Assembly (NCBI RefSeq): GCF_014201115.1 | Contig: NZ_JACHDO010000001.1 | Coordinates: forward strand, 3,100,001 to 3,164,000 | Direction: 5' to 3' | Length of the DNA stretch: 64,000 nucleotides | Origin: Nocardiopsis metallicus | GTDB lineage: Bacteria > Actinomycetota > Actinomycetes > Streptosporangiales > Streptosporangiaceae | Shown here: positions 1 to 8,490 of the stretch, one piece after another | How positions within the stretch are numbered: the stretch's first letter is position 1 | Layout of the letters: the number at the start of each line of letters is the position of its first letter | Made by a program: the position numbers and the translations under genes | Notes under the pieces: model-generated | The model's input: only the letters and a program-made list of their open reading frames with translations | Told to the model about the DNA's origin: nothing | The model's database searches: none

Positions 1-677
1 CCGAGCATCGAGCGCTCGGCGAGGTCGTCGGGGAGCAGGGCGGCCGAGGCGCCCAGGACCGGGCCGACCACGGCCGCGGCCGGGGAGGCCAGCGCGGGGG
101 CCGAGGCCAGGAGTGCGAACTTCACCGCCCGTCCCGGGCGCAGGTCGAACAGGTTCACCAGGTTGGCGCTGGCCGCGATCAGGGCCCCGTCGGCCAGGGT
201 GTCGACGATGCGGGCGCGCAGCGGTCCGCGGCGCAGCAGGGAGGCGGCGGCCAGACCGGTCGCCCCGATGCCCGCCATCTTGACCGCGCCCGTGGTGACC
301 TGTCCGTGGGCCAGTGCCCCCAGGTGTCCGCGCAGCCCCTTGGCCCGCGCGTCTCCGGCGAGGTCGTCGTAGGCGCCGAAGACCGCCGAACCGGCGGCGG
401 CCAGGGTCGTGGCCGCGCGCACGCGCGGGGGCAGTCCAGGGGCGAGCACGCAGCCCGCGCACACCCCCGAGACCAGTGCCGGCCCCTCCTGGAGGGTGAC
501 GGTGCGGCCGCGGAAGTTGACGCGCTGCCAGGTGGGAGAGCGCTCCCCGTCGCGGTTCAGCAGCCGGTAGACGGAGCGGGCGGCCAGGGCGCCCAGCGCG
601 GCCCCGGCCAGTCCTCGGGCGGCCTGTGTGGCGGGGGTGGCAGGGGTGATCGGGGATGTGGCGGTCACCGGGGTCAC
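1..677 (-). CDS. MraY/WecA-like polyprenyl-phosphate glycosyltransferase family membrane protein (3' end outside window)
   Basis: Reading the minus strand from a GTG at 677, about 225 codons stay open to the left edge, so the C-terminus is missing. The protein is hydrophobic with several probable membrane segments. It shows a DD-containing cytosolic loop (GAYDDLAGD, then KGLRGHL) and a later NLVNLFDLRPG segment. Both resemble the DDxxK and NxxNxxDG motifs of the MraY/WecA/GPT family. The second motif lacks the usual DGxDGL, so the activity may differ from lipid I synthesis. The GTG overlaps the steB stop by 4 bp (GTGA), implying translational coupling with the SteA/SteB division genes. Family assignment is fairly sure; the substrate is unknown. 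Confidence 0.7.
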   Translation of the reverse strand, partial: MTPVTATSPITPATPATQAARGLAGAALGALAARSVYRLLNRDGERSPTWQRVNFRGRTVTLQEGPALVSGVCAGCVLAPGLPPRVRAATTLAAAGSAVFGAYDDLAGDARAKGLRGHLGALAHGQVTTGAVKMAGIGATGLAAASLLRRGPLRARIVDTLADGALIAASANLVNLFDLRPGRAVKFALLASAPALASPAAAVVGPVLGASAALLPDDLAERSML

Positions 678-1801
678 TCCCCGTTCCTGGGCACGGTGCG
701 GCGGGCCTCGTCCTCGACGCCGGGCTCGGCCGCGGTGTCGGCCTCCGCGTCCGCCTCGGATCCGGAGTCGCTTTCCGCGTCGGGGTCCGCGGGCTCGACC
801 GGGCCGGGCAGCGGTGTGGGAAGAAACCCCGTGACCCCCTCACCGATGCCGTAGGCCGAGCCCGAACCGGACAGGGCCTCGGCCAGGGCCAGGACCGCGA
901 CCAGGTCGCCGGTCGGGCGGCCGGCCACGTCCACGGTGGCGTAGGCGGGATCCAGGGCGCGGGCCTGGGCGATGAGCCCGCCCGGGCGTCCGGTTTCGGT
1001 GCCCCCGACCAGGACCGTGGGTCCGACCTGCTCGTGCAGGGCGGCGGTGAAGCTGGTCAGGGCGGTGTTGGCGCGCTCCCCGTCGTCCTCGGGGGCGGCG
1101 GTGGCCGGGGCGAGCACGATCACGGTGTCGGCGGAACGGGCCGGGGAATCCTCGATGGTGAGAAGGCCGCCCTCGGCGAAGGCGGACAGCACCGTGCTCG
1201 CGTCGTGGCGGAGGCCGCCCTCCCCGTCCTCGTCCCCGGCCGCCCCGTCGGCCTCGGTGTCCCCGTCTGCGTCGTCCTCGTTCCCGTCGTCGTCCGTCTG
1301 TCCGTTCTTGGCGGCCAGCGCACGACCCAACTCGGTTCCGGCCTTGTCGTAGGGGTTACCGGACAGGTCACCGGGCTCGGTCGAGACCTGGAGCGCGAGC
1401 TCGTCCACGAAGGTCGCGCTGCCCACGTCCAGGAACGCCTCCTCCAGCAGCAGCTGACCGACCACCTCTGCGCCCGCCTCCTCGACGCGTCCGCCCAGGG
1501 CGAGCAGCACGTCCTCGTCGGCGCCGGGCGAGGCCACCAGGACCACGCCGCGGTCGAGCAGCCGGTCCTCCAGCATGTCGCCGGCCACGGCGTCGGTGAG
1601 CTGGTCGGCCCCGGCGTTGAGCAGTTCGGAGTCGTCGCGTTCGGCGCGCAGCTCCTCGCTCTGCCCGCGCAGGTCCGCGGTCTCGGACTTCATGGTGTTC
1701 AGGAGCGGGTCCTGGAGCATCGTGGTGCCCAGGACCAGACCGACGGTGAGTGCGAGGAACACCGCCACGATGGACACGAGGTGGTAGCGGAAGTCGATCA
1801 C
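674..1801 (-). CDS. steB: SteB-like copper transporter family / MctB-type membrane protein
   Basis: The GTG start at 1801 overlaps the steA stop by 4 bp (GTGA). The 375-aa product opens with IDFRYHLVSIVAVFLAL, one N-terminal membrane segment with short cytosolic N-terminus, as in SteB and mycobacterial MctB (Rv1698). A coiled-coil stretch (about residues 28-60) and an extracytoplasmic domain follow. Two acidic low-complexity stretches rich in D, E, G and A are inserted mid-protein and at the C-terminus. In Streptomyces SteB partners SteA at the cytokinetic ring; in mycobacteria the homolog has been linked to copper and to an outer-membrane channel. Gene order (recN-steA-steB) supports the division role here. 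An upstream in-frame extension to 1942 lies inside steA and is unlikely. Confidence 0.85.
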   Translation of the reverse strand: MIDFRYHLVSIVAVFLALTVGLVLGTTMLQDPLLNTMKSETADLRGQSEELRAERDDSELLNAGADQLTDAVAGDMLEDRLLDRGVVLVASPGADEDVLLALGGRVEEAGAEVVGQLLLEEAFLDVGSATFVDELALQVSTEPGDLSGNPYDKAGTELGRALAAKNGQTDDDGNEDDADGDTEADGAAGDEDGEGGLRHDASTVLSAFAEGGLLTIEDSPARSADTVIVLAPATAAPEDDGERANTALTSFTAALHEQVGPTVLVGGTETGRPGGLIAQARALDPAYATVDVAGRPTGDLVAVLALAEALSGSGSAYGIGEGVTGFLPTPLPGPVEPADPDAESDSGSEADAEADTAAEPGVEDEARRTVPRNGE

Positions 1802-3009
1802 GTGAACAGCCCCGTCATCCAGTAGACGAACGCGTCCCAGCGCGCCGCGAGAAAGGTGAGATAGACCTGCCCGGCCGGTGAGCTGTAGGCGGCGACCAGG
1901 ATGGTGAGCAGGCACGCGGCCACCAGGCCGAGCAGTGCCCACGGAGAGATGCGGGAGCGGTAGAGGCGGCTCACGCCCTTGGCGTCCACCAGCTTTCCGC
2001 CCACCCGCAGCCGGGTCAGGAAGGTGCTGGCCATGCCCGAGCGGCCCTTGTCGAGGAACTCCTCCAGGGTGGCGTGGGTGCCCACCGCGACGATCAGACT
2101 GGCGCCCGAGCCGTCGGCGAGCATCATCGCCACGTCCTCGCTGGTTCCGGTGGCGGGGAAGACCACAGCTTCGTGACCCAGGTCGTTCAGGCGTTGCAGC
2201 CCGGGGGCGCGGCCGTCCCGGTAGGCGTGCACCACGAGTTCGGCACCGCTGCTCAGTGCCTGGTCGGAGACCGAGTCGAAGTCGCCGACGATGATGTCGG
2301 GCCGGTACCCGGCCTCCATGACGGCGTCGGCTCCCCCGTCCACGGCGATGATGACCGGCCGGAACTCGCGGATGTAGGGTCGCAGCGCGGCGATGTCCTC
2401 GCGGTAGTGGTAGCCGCGCACCACGATCAGGACGTGGCGACCCTCCATGACGGTGCCGATCACCGGGATACCGATGCCGTCCAGCAGCAGGTCGCGTTCG
2501 CGTTGGAGGTAGGCCATGGTGTTGGCGGCGAAGGCCTCCAGCTGGGTGGCGAGCCCGGCGCGGGCCTGGGCCATGGCGGCGGCCACCGTCTCCTTGTCCT
2601 GGCGGATGCCCCGGGCGACGGCCTCCTCCCCCCGGTAGAGGGTGTCCTCCACCAGCCGCAGTCGTTCACCGTCGCGGACCCGGGTCAGGACCTCGGGATC
2701 GACGTCGTCCACCAGCGGGATCCCCGCGGCCACGATCATCTCGGGGCCCTGGTTGGGGTAGCGCCCGCTGATGCTGCGGGCGACGTTGAGCACCGCCGAC
2801 ACCCCGCAGCCCACCAGCGCCTCGGCACTGACCCGGTCCAGGTCGACGTGGTCGATCACGGCGATGTCGCCGGGGCGCAGTCTCTTGGTCAGGTTCTTGG
2901 TGCGGCGGTCCGAACGGACGGGCGCGACCAGCCCGATGGGGGCGTCCGCCCGCGTGCGGCGGAATCGCATTGTGGCTCTGAACGCATCCGATACCTTCAT
3001 CGCTGGCAT
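1798..3009 (-). CDS. steA: SteA, thiamin-pyrophosphokinase-like division-associated protein
   Basis: This 403-aa protein matches the SteA/Rv1697 family. An N-terminal region with IDHVDLDRVSAEAL and VLNVARSISGRYPNQGP is followed by a catalytic-fold domain resembling thiamin pyrophosphokinase (IAVDGGADAVMEAGY, PDIIVGDFDSVSD, residues about 220-250). A C-terminal transmembrane helix (WALLGLVAACLLTILVAAY, about residues 360-380) would tether it to the membrane. Either ATG (3009 or 3000) could start it. It lies downstream of recN after a terminator and begins a three-gene set with steB and the MraY-like gene, all joined by GTGA overlaps. In Streptomyces SteA interacts with SteB and affects septation; that role is inferred here. 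Confidence 0.88.
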   Translation of the reverse strand: MPAMKVSDAFRATMRFRRTRADAPIGLVAPVRSDRRTKNLTKRLRPGDIAVIDHVDLDRVSAEALVGCGVSAVLNVARSISGRYPNQGPEMIVAAGIPLVDDVDPEVLTRVRDGERLRLVEDTLYRGEEAVARGIRQDKETVAAAMAQARAGLATQLEAFAANTMAYLQRERDLLLDGIGIPVIGTVMEGRHVLIVVRGYHYREDIAALRPYIREFRPVIIAVDGGADAVMEAGYRPDIIVGDFDSVSDQALSSGAELVVHAYRDGRAPGLQRLNDLGHEAVVFPATGTSEDVAMMLADGSGASLIVAVGTHATLEEFLDKGRSGMASTFLTRLRVGGKLVDAKGVSRLYRSRISPWALLGLVAACLLTILVAAYSSPAGQVYLTFLAARWDAFVYWMTGLFT

Positions 3010-3104
3010 AATGTCAGAACTTGATCACCCTGAGTTACAACACTCGATCGATCGGCGTTTTCGGGGCAAAGCACCCAGTTCTGCAGCAGCATCCGGAAAA
3101 CAAC
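3010..3104. other. steA upstream region
   Basis: This short, relatively AT-rich gap lies between the recN terminator and the steA start and should hold the steA promoter. I could not identify a convincing -35/-10 pair. Confidence 0.3.
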
Positions 3105-3133
3105 GGTGCCCGTACCGAACCGGTACGGGCACC
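3105..3133 (-). terminator. intrinsic terminator of recN
   Basis: A perfect 13-bp inverted repeat (arms 3105-3117 and 3121-3133, 3-nt loop) begins 33 bp past the recN stop. On the minus strand it is followed by GTTGTTTTCC, a T-rich tract. It separates recN from steA. Confidence 0.85.
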
Positions 3134-3165
3134 ACGGAGAACAGGCTCCAGGTCAGGGGCGCCGC

Positions 3166-4878
3166 TCAGGCGGCCGGGTAGGCGCGGTCCGGGTCGGCGT
3201 TGTCCAGCAGCTCCTCGGCGTGGGCCCGGCCCAGCTCGGAGTCCTCCAGACCAGCGAGCATCCGCGAGAGCTCACGCACCCGCCCGCCCCGGTCCAGGCG
3301 CACCACACCGCTCTCGGTGACCAGACCCTCGGTGGACTTCTCCACCACCAGGTGCGCGTCGGCGAAAGCCGCCACCTGCGGCAGGTGCGTGACCACGATG
3401 ACCTGGGCGCGCTGGGCCAACCGGGCCAGCCGCCGCCCGATCTCCACCGCGGCCTTACCGCCCACACCCGCGTCCACCTCGTCGAACACGAAGGTGGGCA
3501 CCGGGTCCGCCCCGGCGAAGACCACCTCGATCGCCAGCATCACCCGCGAGAGCTCACCGCCGGAAGCGCCCTTGTGCAGCGCCAACGGCGGTGAGCTCGG
3601 GTGCGGCGCCAGCAGCAGCTCGACCTCGTCGCGCCCGTGCTGACCGAACTCCTCGCCCGTGGTGATACGCACGCTCACCCGCGCGTGCGGCATGGCCAGC
3701 GCGGTCAGCTCCTCGGTCACCGCCGCGCCGAAGCGCTCGGCCGCGGCGGTCCGGATGCCGGTCAGCGCGGTCGCCGCCTCGTCCATCCGCGCGTACAGTT
3801 CATCGGCCTCGGCGCGCAGGGCGTCGATGCGCTCGTCGTCACCGTCCAGCTCACCCAGGCGCTTGGCCGCGTTCTCGGCCCAGGCCAGCACCTCGTCCGT
3901 GGTCGCGCCGTACTTGCGCGAAAGCTGGGTCAACAGCGCACGGCGCTCCTGGATCGCGGCCAGCCGGGCCGGGTCGGCGTCCACCGACTCCGCGTAGGAG
4001 GCCAGCTCGGTGGCGGCGTCGGTGAGGATGTAGGACGCCTCGTCCAACCGGTCGCCGATGGCGGCCAGCTCCGCGTCGTGCTCACGCACCGAGCCCACCG
4101 CCTGGCGGGCCGCGGACAGCAGCCCCACCACGTCGGCCTGCACGTCCGCCGCGGCCGGGTCACCGGCCAACGCCTCGTGCGCTGTGGTCGAGGCCACCCG
4201 CAACCCGTCGGCGTGCGCCAGCCGGGTCTCCTCCGCGAGAAGCTCCTCGTCCTCCCCCGGGAGCGGCTCGGCGGCGGTGATCTCCTCCACCCCGAACCGC
4301 AGCATGTCGGCCTCCTGAGCACGCTCACGCGCCCGCTCGACCAACTCGTCCAACTCCGCCGAGACCTCACGGTAGCGGCGGTAGGCGGACGAGTAACGCT
4401 TCAGCGCCTTGGCCAGGTCCTCACCGGCGAACCGGTCCAGGGACGAGCGCTGACGGTCCGCGCGCAGCAGACGCTGCTGGTCGGACTGCCCGTGCACGGC
4501 CACGAGGTCGTCGGCCAGGTAGGCCAACAGACTCACCGGGGCCGAACGGCCGCCCATGGTCGCCCGGGAACGGCCCTCGGCCGAGACCGCGCGGGTCAGG
4601 ATCAGGACGTCGTCGTCGATGTCACCGCCGGCCTCCAGCACCCGGTCGGCCACCCGGCCGCCCCGGGGAACGGTCAGCCGCCCCTCGACCACCGCGCGGT
4701 CGGCCCCCGGGCGAACCCGCTGGGGGTCGGCGCGCCCACCGAAGAGCAGTCCCAGCCCGGTGACGACCATGGTCTTACCAGCGCCGGTCTCACCGGTGAC
4801 GACGGTCAGGCCCGGTGACAGCTCCAACACGGCGTCATCGATGACACCGAGGCCTTGGATGCGGACTTCTTCCAGCAC
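3166..4878 (-). CDS. recN: DNA repair protein RecN (SMC-like ATPase)
   Basis: This 570-aa protein is of normal RecN length. The Walker A motif GETGAGKT sits near residue 30, a long coiled-coil arm occupies the middle, and the C-terminal head carries the ABC signature SGGELSRVML and Walker B region TFVFDEVDAGVGG. RecN is a cohesin-like ATPase acting early in double-strand-break repair. The GTG at 4878 is chosen because GGAGAGG lies just upstream and the protein then begins LEEVRIQGLGVIDDAVLEL, as RecN does. The longer frame to 5430 overlaps nadK out of frame and is spurious. It follows nadK by 49 bp, as in Mycobacterium and Streptomyces. Confidence 0.96.
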   Translation of the reverse strand: MLEEVRIQGLGVIDDAVLELSPGLTVVTGETGAGKTMVVTGLGLLFGGRADPQRVRPGADRAVVEGRLTVPRGGRVADRVLEAGGDIDDDVLILTRAVSAEGRSRATMGGRSAPVSLLAYLADDLVAVHGQSDQQRLLRADRQRSSLDRFAGEDLAKALKRYSSAYRRYREVSAELDELVERARERAQEADMLRFGVEEITAAEPLPGEDEELLAEETRLAHADGLRVASTTAHEALAGDPAAADVQADVVGLLSAARQAVGSVREHDAELAAIGDRLDEASYILTDAATELASYAESVDADPARLAAIQERRALLTQLSRKYGATTDEVLAWAENAAKRLGELDGDDERIDALRAEADELYARMDEAATALTGIRTAAAERFGAAVTEELTALAMPHARVSVRITTGEEFGQHGRDEVELLLAPHPSSPPLALHKGASGGELSRVMLAIEVVFAGADPVPTFVFDEVDAGVGGKAAVEIGRRLARLAQRAQVIVVTHLPQVAAFADAHLVVEKSTEGLVTESGVVRLDRGGRVRELSRMLAGLEDSELGRAHAEELLDNADPDRAYPAA

Positions 4879-4927
4879 CGATCCCTCTCCTGAATAGTTG
4901 ACGCCCCTTGCATGTGACGGCGCTGCT

Positions 4928-5854
4928 TCAGCGTCCGTGTTTGGCCCGCCCCCGCCACCCGGTGACCGGCAGGCCGAACTTGGCCACCAACCGATCGGTG
5001 AAAGGCGCACGGTGCAACCGGGCCAGCCGGACCGGCGTATCGGCACGGGTGATCTCGATTCGTGCCCCCGCGGGCAATTCGACCATACGCCGTCCGTCAC
5101 ACCAGAGCACGCCCGGCGTGGTCTCCGGCAGGACCTCGAGCGCCACCGTCGCCTCCGGCCCCACGACCAGGGGCCTCGCGAACAGGGCGTGCGCGCTGAT
5201 CGGCACGACCAGCAGCGCTTCCACATCCGGCCACACGACCGGGCCACCCGCCGAGAACGCGTGGGCGGTCGACCCGGTGGGGGTCGCGCACACCACGCCG
5301 TCACAGCCCCAGCTGGACAGGGGACGCCCGTCCACCTCCAGGACCATCTCCAGCATGCGACGGGTATCGGCCTTCTCCAGCGTCGCCTCGTTGAGCGCCC
5401 ACGAACGCACCGGAGGCGTCCCGTCACCACGGCCCCCGTTGAAGACGGCCACGTCCAGGGTCATGCGCTCCTCGACGACGTAGTCGCGGTTGACCACGCT
5501 GTTCACCGTGGCACCCAGGTCCTCGCGCTCGGCCTCAGCCAGGAACCCCACGTGCCCCAGGTTCACCCCCAGCAGCGGCGCACCGGCCGGACGCGCGATC
5601 TCAGCCGCCCGCAGCAGGGTCCCGTCCCCGCCGAGCACCATGACCAGTTCCACACCCTCGGCGGCCTGCGCCGCCTCCACCGGCTCGACCGGGGACAGCT
5701 CAAGGCCGCTGGCCGCCAGATCCTCGACCTCGCTCTTGAGCATGCGCACGGTCAACCCCGCACGACTGAGCCTCTCGTGGACGAGCTGGGCGCTGCGTAC
5801 CGCCGCGGGCCGACCGGTATGGGCCAGCAGGAGAACACTGCGTCCGCTGGTCAT
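4928..5854 (-). CDS. nadK: NAD kinase
   Basis: This 308-aa ATP-NAD kinase phosphorylates NAD to NADP. It contains the diagnostic GGDGTLLRAAE loop (about residue 80) followed by GVNLGHVGFLAE and a C-terminal all-beta domain with CDGVVCATPTGSTAH. The ATG at 5854 is preferred because AAGGGGAC precedes it; a longer in-frame start at 5917 has no family support. It lies between tlyA and recN in the conserved tlyA-nadK-recN order. Confidence 0.95.
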   Translation of the reverse strand: MTSGRSVLLLAHTGRPAAVRSAQLVHERLSRAGLTVRMLKSEVEDLAASGLELSPVEPVEAAQAAEGVELVMVLGGDGTLLRAAEIARPAGAPLLGVNLGHVGFLAEAEREDLGATVNSVVNRDYVVEERMTLDVAVFNGGRGDGTPPVRSWALNEATLEKADTRRMLEMVLEVDGRPLSSWGCDGVVCATPTGSTAHAFSAGGPVVWPDVEALLVVPISAHALFARPLVVGPEATVALEVLPETTPGVLWCDGRRMVELPAGARIEITRADTPVRLARLHRAPFTDRLVAKFGLPVTGWRGRAKHGR

Positions 5855-5963
5855 CGCCGTCCCCTTACGTTCACTCCCCGACGGGAAGCCTGGTGCCGAC
5901 CGGATGCTCGACCGCACCCGGCCGGGTCACGTTACCGGACTCCTGCGACAGGAGGCCATGCTC

Positions 5964-6764
5964 TCAGGAGGGGCCCTCCTGGATCGCCCGCTCCAGCACC
6001 GCCGGGTCCAGCGGCGACGCCCCGGCACGCATCCACAGGAAGTACTCGACGTTGCCCGAGGGGCCCGGCAGGGGGCTGGCGCTCACGTCGACCACACCCA
6101 GCCCCAGGGTCAGGGCGTGCGCCGCCACGTCGGAGACTGCCTCGGCCCGCAGCCCGGGTTCACGGACCACGCCGCCCGCGCCCACCCGCGCCTTGCCGAC
6201 CTCGAACTGGGGCTTGACCATCATCGAGAAGTCGGCGTCGGGGGCCGCGCACTCGCGCAGCGCGCCGAGCACGAGCTTGAGGGAGATGAACGACAGGTCA
6301 CCGACGACCAGGTCCGGGCGCGGCTCACCGATCTGCTCCGGGGTGAGCTCGCGGACGTTGACACGCTCCATCACCCGCACCCGGTCGTCGCTGCGCAGCG
6401 ACCAGGCCAGCTGCCCGTACCCGACGTCGACCGCCGTGACGTGGGCGGCGCCGCGCCGCAGCAGGACGTCGGTGAAACCCCCGGTGGAGGCACCCGCGTC
6501 CAGGGCCCGGCGTCCCTTCACGTCCAGTTCGAAGGCGTCCAACGCCCCGATGAGCTTGTGCGCGCCCCGGGAGACGTAGGGCGGCTCCTCAGAGGGGGTG
6601 CGCACCACGATGGGCTGGTCGGTACCGATCTGGCTCGCGGCCTTGGACGCCACCATGCCGGACACGAGGACGAAACCGCTCTCGATCATCTCGGCCGCGT
6701 GACCCCGGGAGCGTGCGTGACCGCGGCGGACCAGTTCCGCGTCGAGCCGACTACGTTTTGCCAT
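5964..6764 (-). CDS. tlyA: TlyA family rRNA 2'-O-methyltransferase
   Basis: An N-terminal S4 RNA-binding domain (residues about 4-60, SRLDAELVRRGHARS...) is followed by a Rossmann methyltransferase domain with the SAM motif ALDAGASTGGFTDVLL and the VVGDLSFISL motif. TlyA in mycobacteria 2'-O-methylates cytidines in 16S and 23S rRNA, and loss gives capreomycin resistance. The 266-aa length is normal for the longer TlyA type. An ATG at 6764 is used; a GTG two codons upstream is an alternative. It belongs to the conserved tlyA-nadK-recN block. Confidence 0.93.
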   Translation of the reverse strand: MAKRSRLDAELVRRGHARSRGHAAEMIESGFVLVSGMVASKAASQIGTDQPIVVRTPSEEPPYVSRGAHKLIGALDAFELDVKGRRALDAGASTGGFTDVLLRRGAAHVTAVDVGYGQLAWSLRSDDRVRVMERVNVRELTPEQIGEPRPDLVVGDLSFISLKLVLGALRECAAPDADFSMMVKPQFEVGKARVGAGGVVREPGLRAEAVSDVAAHALTLGLGVVDVSASPLPGPSGNVEYFLWMRAGASPLDPAVLERAIQEGPS

Positions 6765-6794
6765 GGTCACCTAGGGTACCGGCAGCTCCGGCCA

Positions 6795-6977
6795 TTATCG
6801 GGAACCCTGGGCGCTCTGCCCCAGTGCGCCCAGAACACCCGACAGCTCCTGCTGGAGTCCGTCGAAGACCGCCACGTGCTCGTGGGTGGGCAGGGCGTCC
6901 AGCCCGGCCAGCCGCTCCCTGGTCGAGCTGAGAGTCTGCTCGGCCATGGCCTCGGCCTGCTCACTCGGATCCATCAC
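6795..6977 (-). CDS. small conserved actinobacterial protein (Rv1693-like by position)
   Basis: This 60-aa protein consists of an amphipathic helical segment (EQAEAMAEQTLSSTRERLAGL) and a second helix (HVAVFDGLQQELSGVLGAL). Its size and its place directly upstream of tlyA match the small hypothetical Rv1693 in Mycobacterium and equivalents in Streptomyces, which are usually left unnamed. Function is unknown; the helices suggest a small coiled-coil or partner-binding protein. It is 30 bp from tlyA and co-oriented, so probably co-transcribed. Confidence 0.75.
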   Translation of the reverse strand: MMDPSEQAEAMAEQTLSSTRERLAGLDALPTHEHVAVFDGLQQELSGVLGALGQSAQGSR

Positions 6978-7036
6978 GCCCCGTCCCTTCGCCTGGTCTC
7001 ACCTGTGTCTTCGGGCACACCGCCCGGGACAAGACC

Positions 7037-7831
7037 CTACTTCTTGGCGCCCTTGCCCTTGGTGGTGCGCTTGGCGGTCGAACGCGCACGGGTGGACTTG
7101 GCACCGGTCTTGGCCTTGCCACGGGTCGGGGCCGTGCGCTTGGCGGCGGCCTGGGGATCGGCCTCGTCGCCGGTTCCGTCCGCGTCCGCGGTGTCCGCGC
7201 CGCCCTCAGCGCCCTCCTCGGAGGTGTCGGGGGCGTCAGGGATGTCGGCGGAGGAGGTGTCCTCGCCCCCACTCAGCGCCGTCTGCCCGGCTTCGCCGCC
7301 CTCCCCGCCCCCGGAGTGTTCGCCGCTCTCGGAGCTCCGGGCGTCATCCGAGCGCAGAGCCGTCACGGCCCTCTCGGACTCAACGGGCTCCTCGACCTCC
7401 GGGGCCACCTCCTGAGCCGCCGGTCCGCGGCCCTCCTCCCGGGCGGGAAGCACCGAGGACGCACCGCCGCGGGGCGCCAGCACCCGCTCCACGGTCTGCC
7501 GCGCGGCCATCCGGCGCTCCAGTTCAGCGACCCGGCGCACCACCCGCTCGTACTCGGCGCGCGGGACCATGTCCATCTGCTCCAGCGCGGACCGCACCTC
7601 GGCCCGCACCAGGTCGGCCACGGCCGCCCGGTTGGCCTGGCTGGTCTCGATGAGCTCGCCCGCCAGGGCCTGGATGCTCTGCCCCACCCTCGGCGGGGCC
7701 TCGCCCTCGGCGGGCGCGGCTGCCCCGTTGGCCCGGATCAGGGTCTTGGCGGCCGCCACGGCCTGCTTGCGCGAGAGTTCGGTAAGGCCATTGGCGGCGT
7801 CCAGGTAGGTGCGAACCGCGTCGACGACCAT
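7037..7831 (-). CDS. coiled-coil protein with histone-H1-like Lys/Ala/Thr tail
   Basis: The 264-aa product has three parts. Residues 1-115 are helical (VVDAVRTYLDAANGLTELSR, then QSIQALAGELIETSQANRAAV) and end in a coiled coil (PRAEYERVVRRVAELERRMA) resembling the BMFP/UbiK or phasin-like C-terminal helix. The middle (about 125-225) is acidic and disordered. The last 40 residues are basic and repetitive, with KRTAPTRGKAKTGAK-type motifs like bacterial H1/HupB tails. The protein could bind DNA or polyanions, but that is inference. It starts the leftward tlyA operon side and faces the SCP2-like gene divergently. Confidence 0.75.
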   Translation of the reverse strand: MVVDAVRTYLDAANGLTELSRKQAVAAAKTLIRANGAAAPAEGEAPPRVGQSIQALAGELIETSQANRAAVADLVRAEVRSALEQMDMVPRAEYERVVRRVAELERRMAARQTVERVLAPRGGASSVLPAREEGRGPAAQEVAPEVEEPVESERAVTALRSDDARSSESGEHSGGGEGGEAGQTALSGGEDTSSADIPDAPDTSEEGAEGGADTADADGTGDEADPQAAAKRTAPTRGKAKTGAKSTRARSTAKRTTKGKGAKK

Positions 7832-8074
7832 GATGACTTGCTCCTTGATGGGACCGCAGGAGGGAATGTGGGAAAGCGGGCGCGCTGAGGGAGGGGCCTC
7901 GTGCTCCGGGGGGTGACGCCAACGCTACCGGGGCCGGGGCGCGTGTGACACGCAAACGACGGAGCTCACCCCACCGGCACCACCCGCCCCAGAAGCGATC
8001 CGCGCCCTTGGTCCGGCCGAGACACCCTTGGCCGGACAGCGGACGGTATCCCTCGAATAGGGCATCATGTGCCC
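7832..8074. promoter_or_regulatory. divergent promoter region
   Basis: This roughly 240-bp gap separates the coiled-coil gene (leftward) from the SCP2-like gene (rightward) and must contain both promoters. Before the rightward gene there is TATCCCT and a small inverted repeat CCCT-cgaat-AGGG near 8050-8062. No consensus -35/-10 pair is convincing. Confidence 0.35.
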
Positions 8075-8425
8075 ATGAGCAGCATCGACGCGTGCCTGGA
8101 GGGCATCGCCCGGGCCAACGAGCGCATCCTCGCCCAACCACTGGACCGGCGCCGCGAAGTCATCCGCGAACGCACCGTGCGCGTGATCGTCCCCGACCTG
8201 GCGACCGCCTTCGACATGCGTCTGACAGTCGACGGCCTCACCGACATCACCTCCGGTCCGGCGGCGGCCGCGGCGGCCGCCCCCCAGGTCCGGGTGACCG
8301 TCTCCAGCGACGACCTCGTGGACCTGGCCGAGGACCGGCTGGACCCCGCCAAGGCGCTGTTCAGCCGACGGCTCAAGGTCGACGCCAGCCTCAGCGACCT
8401 GCTGCGCATGCGTCGCCTGCTGTGA
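8075..8425 (+). CDS. SCP2 sterol-transfer-like domain protein
   Basis: This 116-aa single-domain protein is predicted cytosolic. The pattern of a helical N-terminus, the strand TAFDMRLTVDGLTDI, an Ala-rich spacer, the strand PQVRVTVSSDDLVDLAEDRL and the helix DPAKALFSRRLKVDASLSDL is typical of SCP2-like lipid-binding domains. The closing part parallels the DGxxAFMxGKLKVxGD segment of that family. An in-frame GTG two codons earlier (8069) is an alternative start. The ligand is unknown. It is followed 65 bp later by the DUF1015 gene. Confidence 0.65.
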   Translation: MSSIDACLEGIARANERILAQPLDRRREVIRERTVRVIVPDLATAFDMRLTVDGLTDITSGPAAAAAAAPQVRVTVSSDDLVDLAEDRLDPAKALFSRRLKVDASLSDLLRMRRLL

Positions 8426-8478
8426 CCCGCCCGCCCACCTCACGCCGCCGGAGCGCACCGGCACCGCCGGACGGCGGG

Positions 8479-8490
8479 TACCTTGCTGGG
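8479..8490 (+). promoter_or_regulatory. candidate -10 element of a leaderless DUF1015 transcript
   Basis: TACCTT (8479-8484) lies exactly 6 nt before the ATG and no Shine-Dalgarno sequence is present. This is the layout expected of leaderless actinobacterial mRNAs. Confidence 0.45.
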
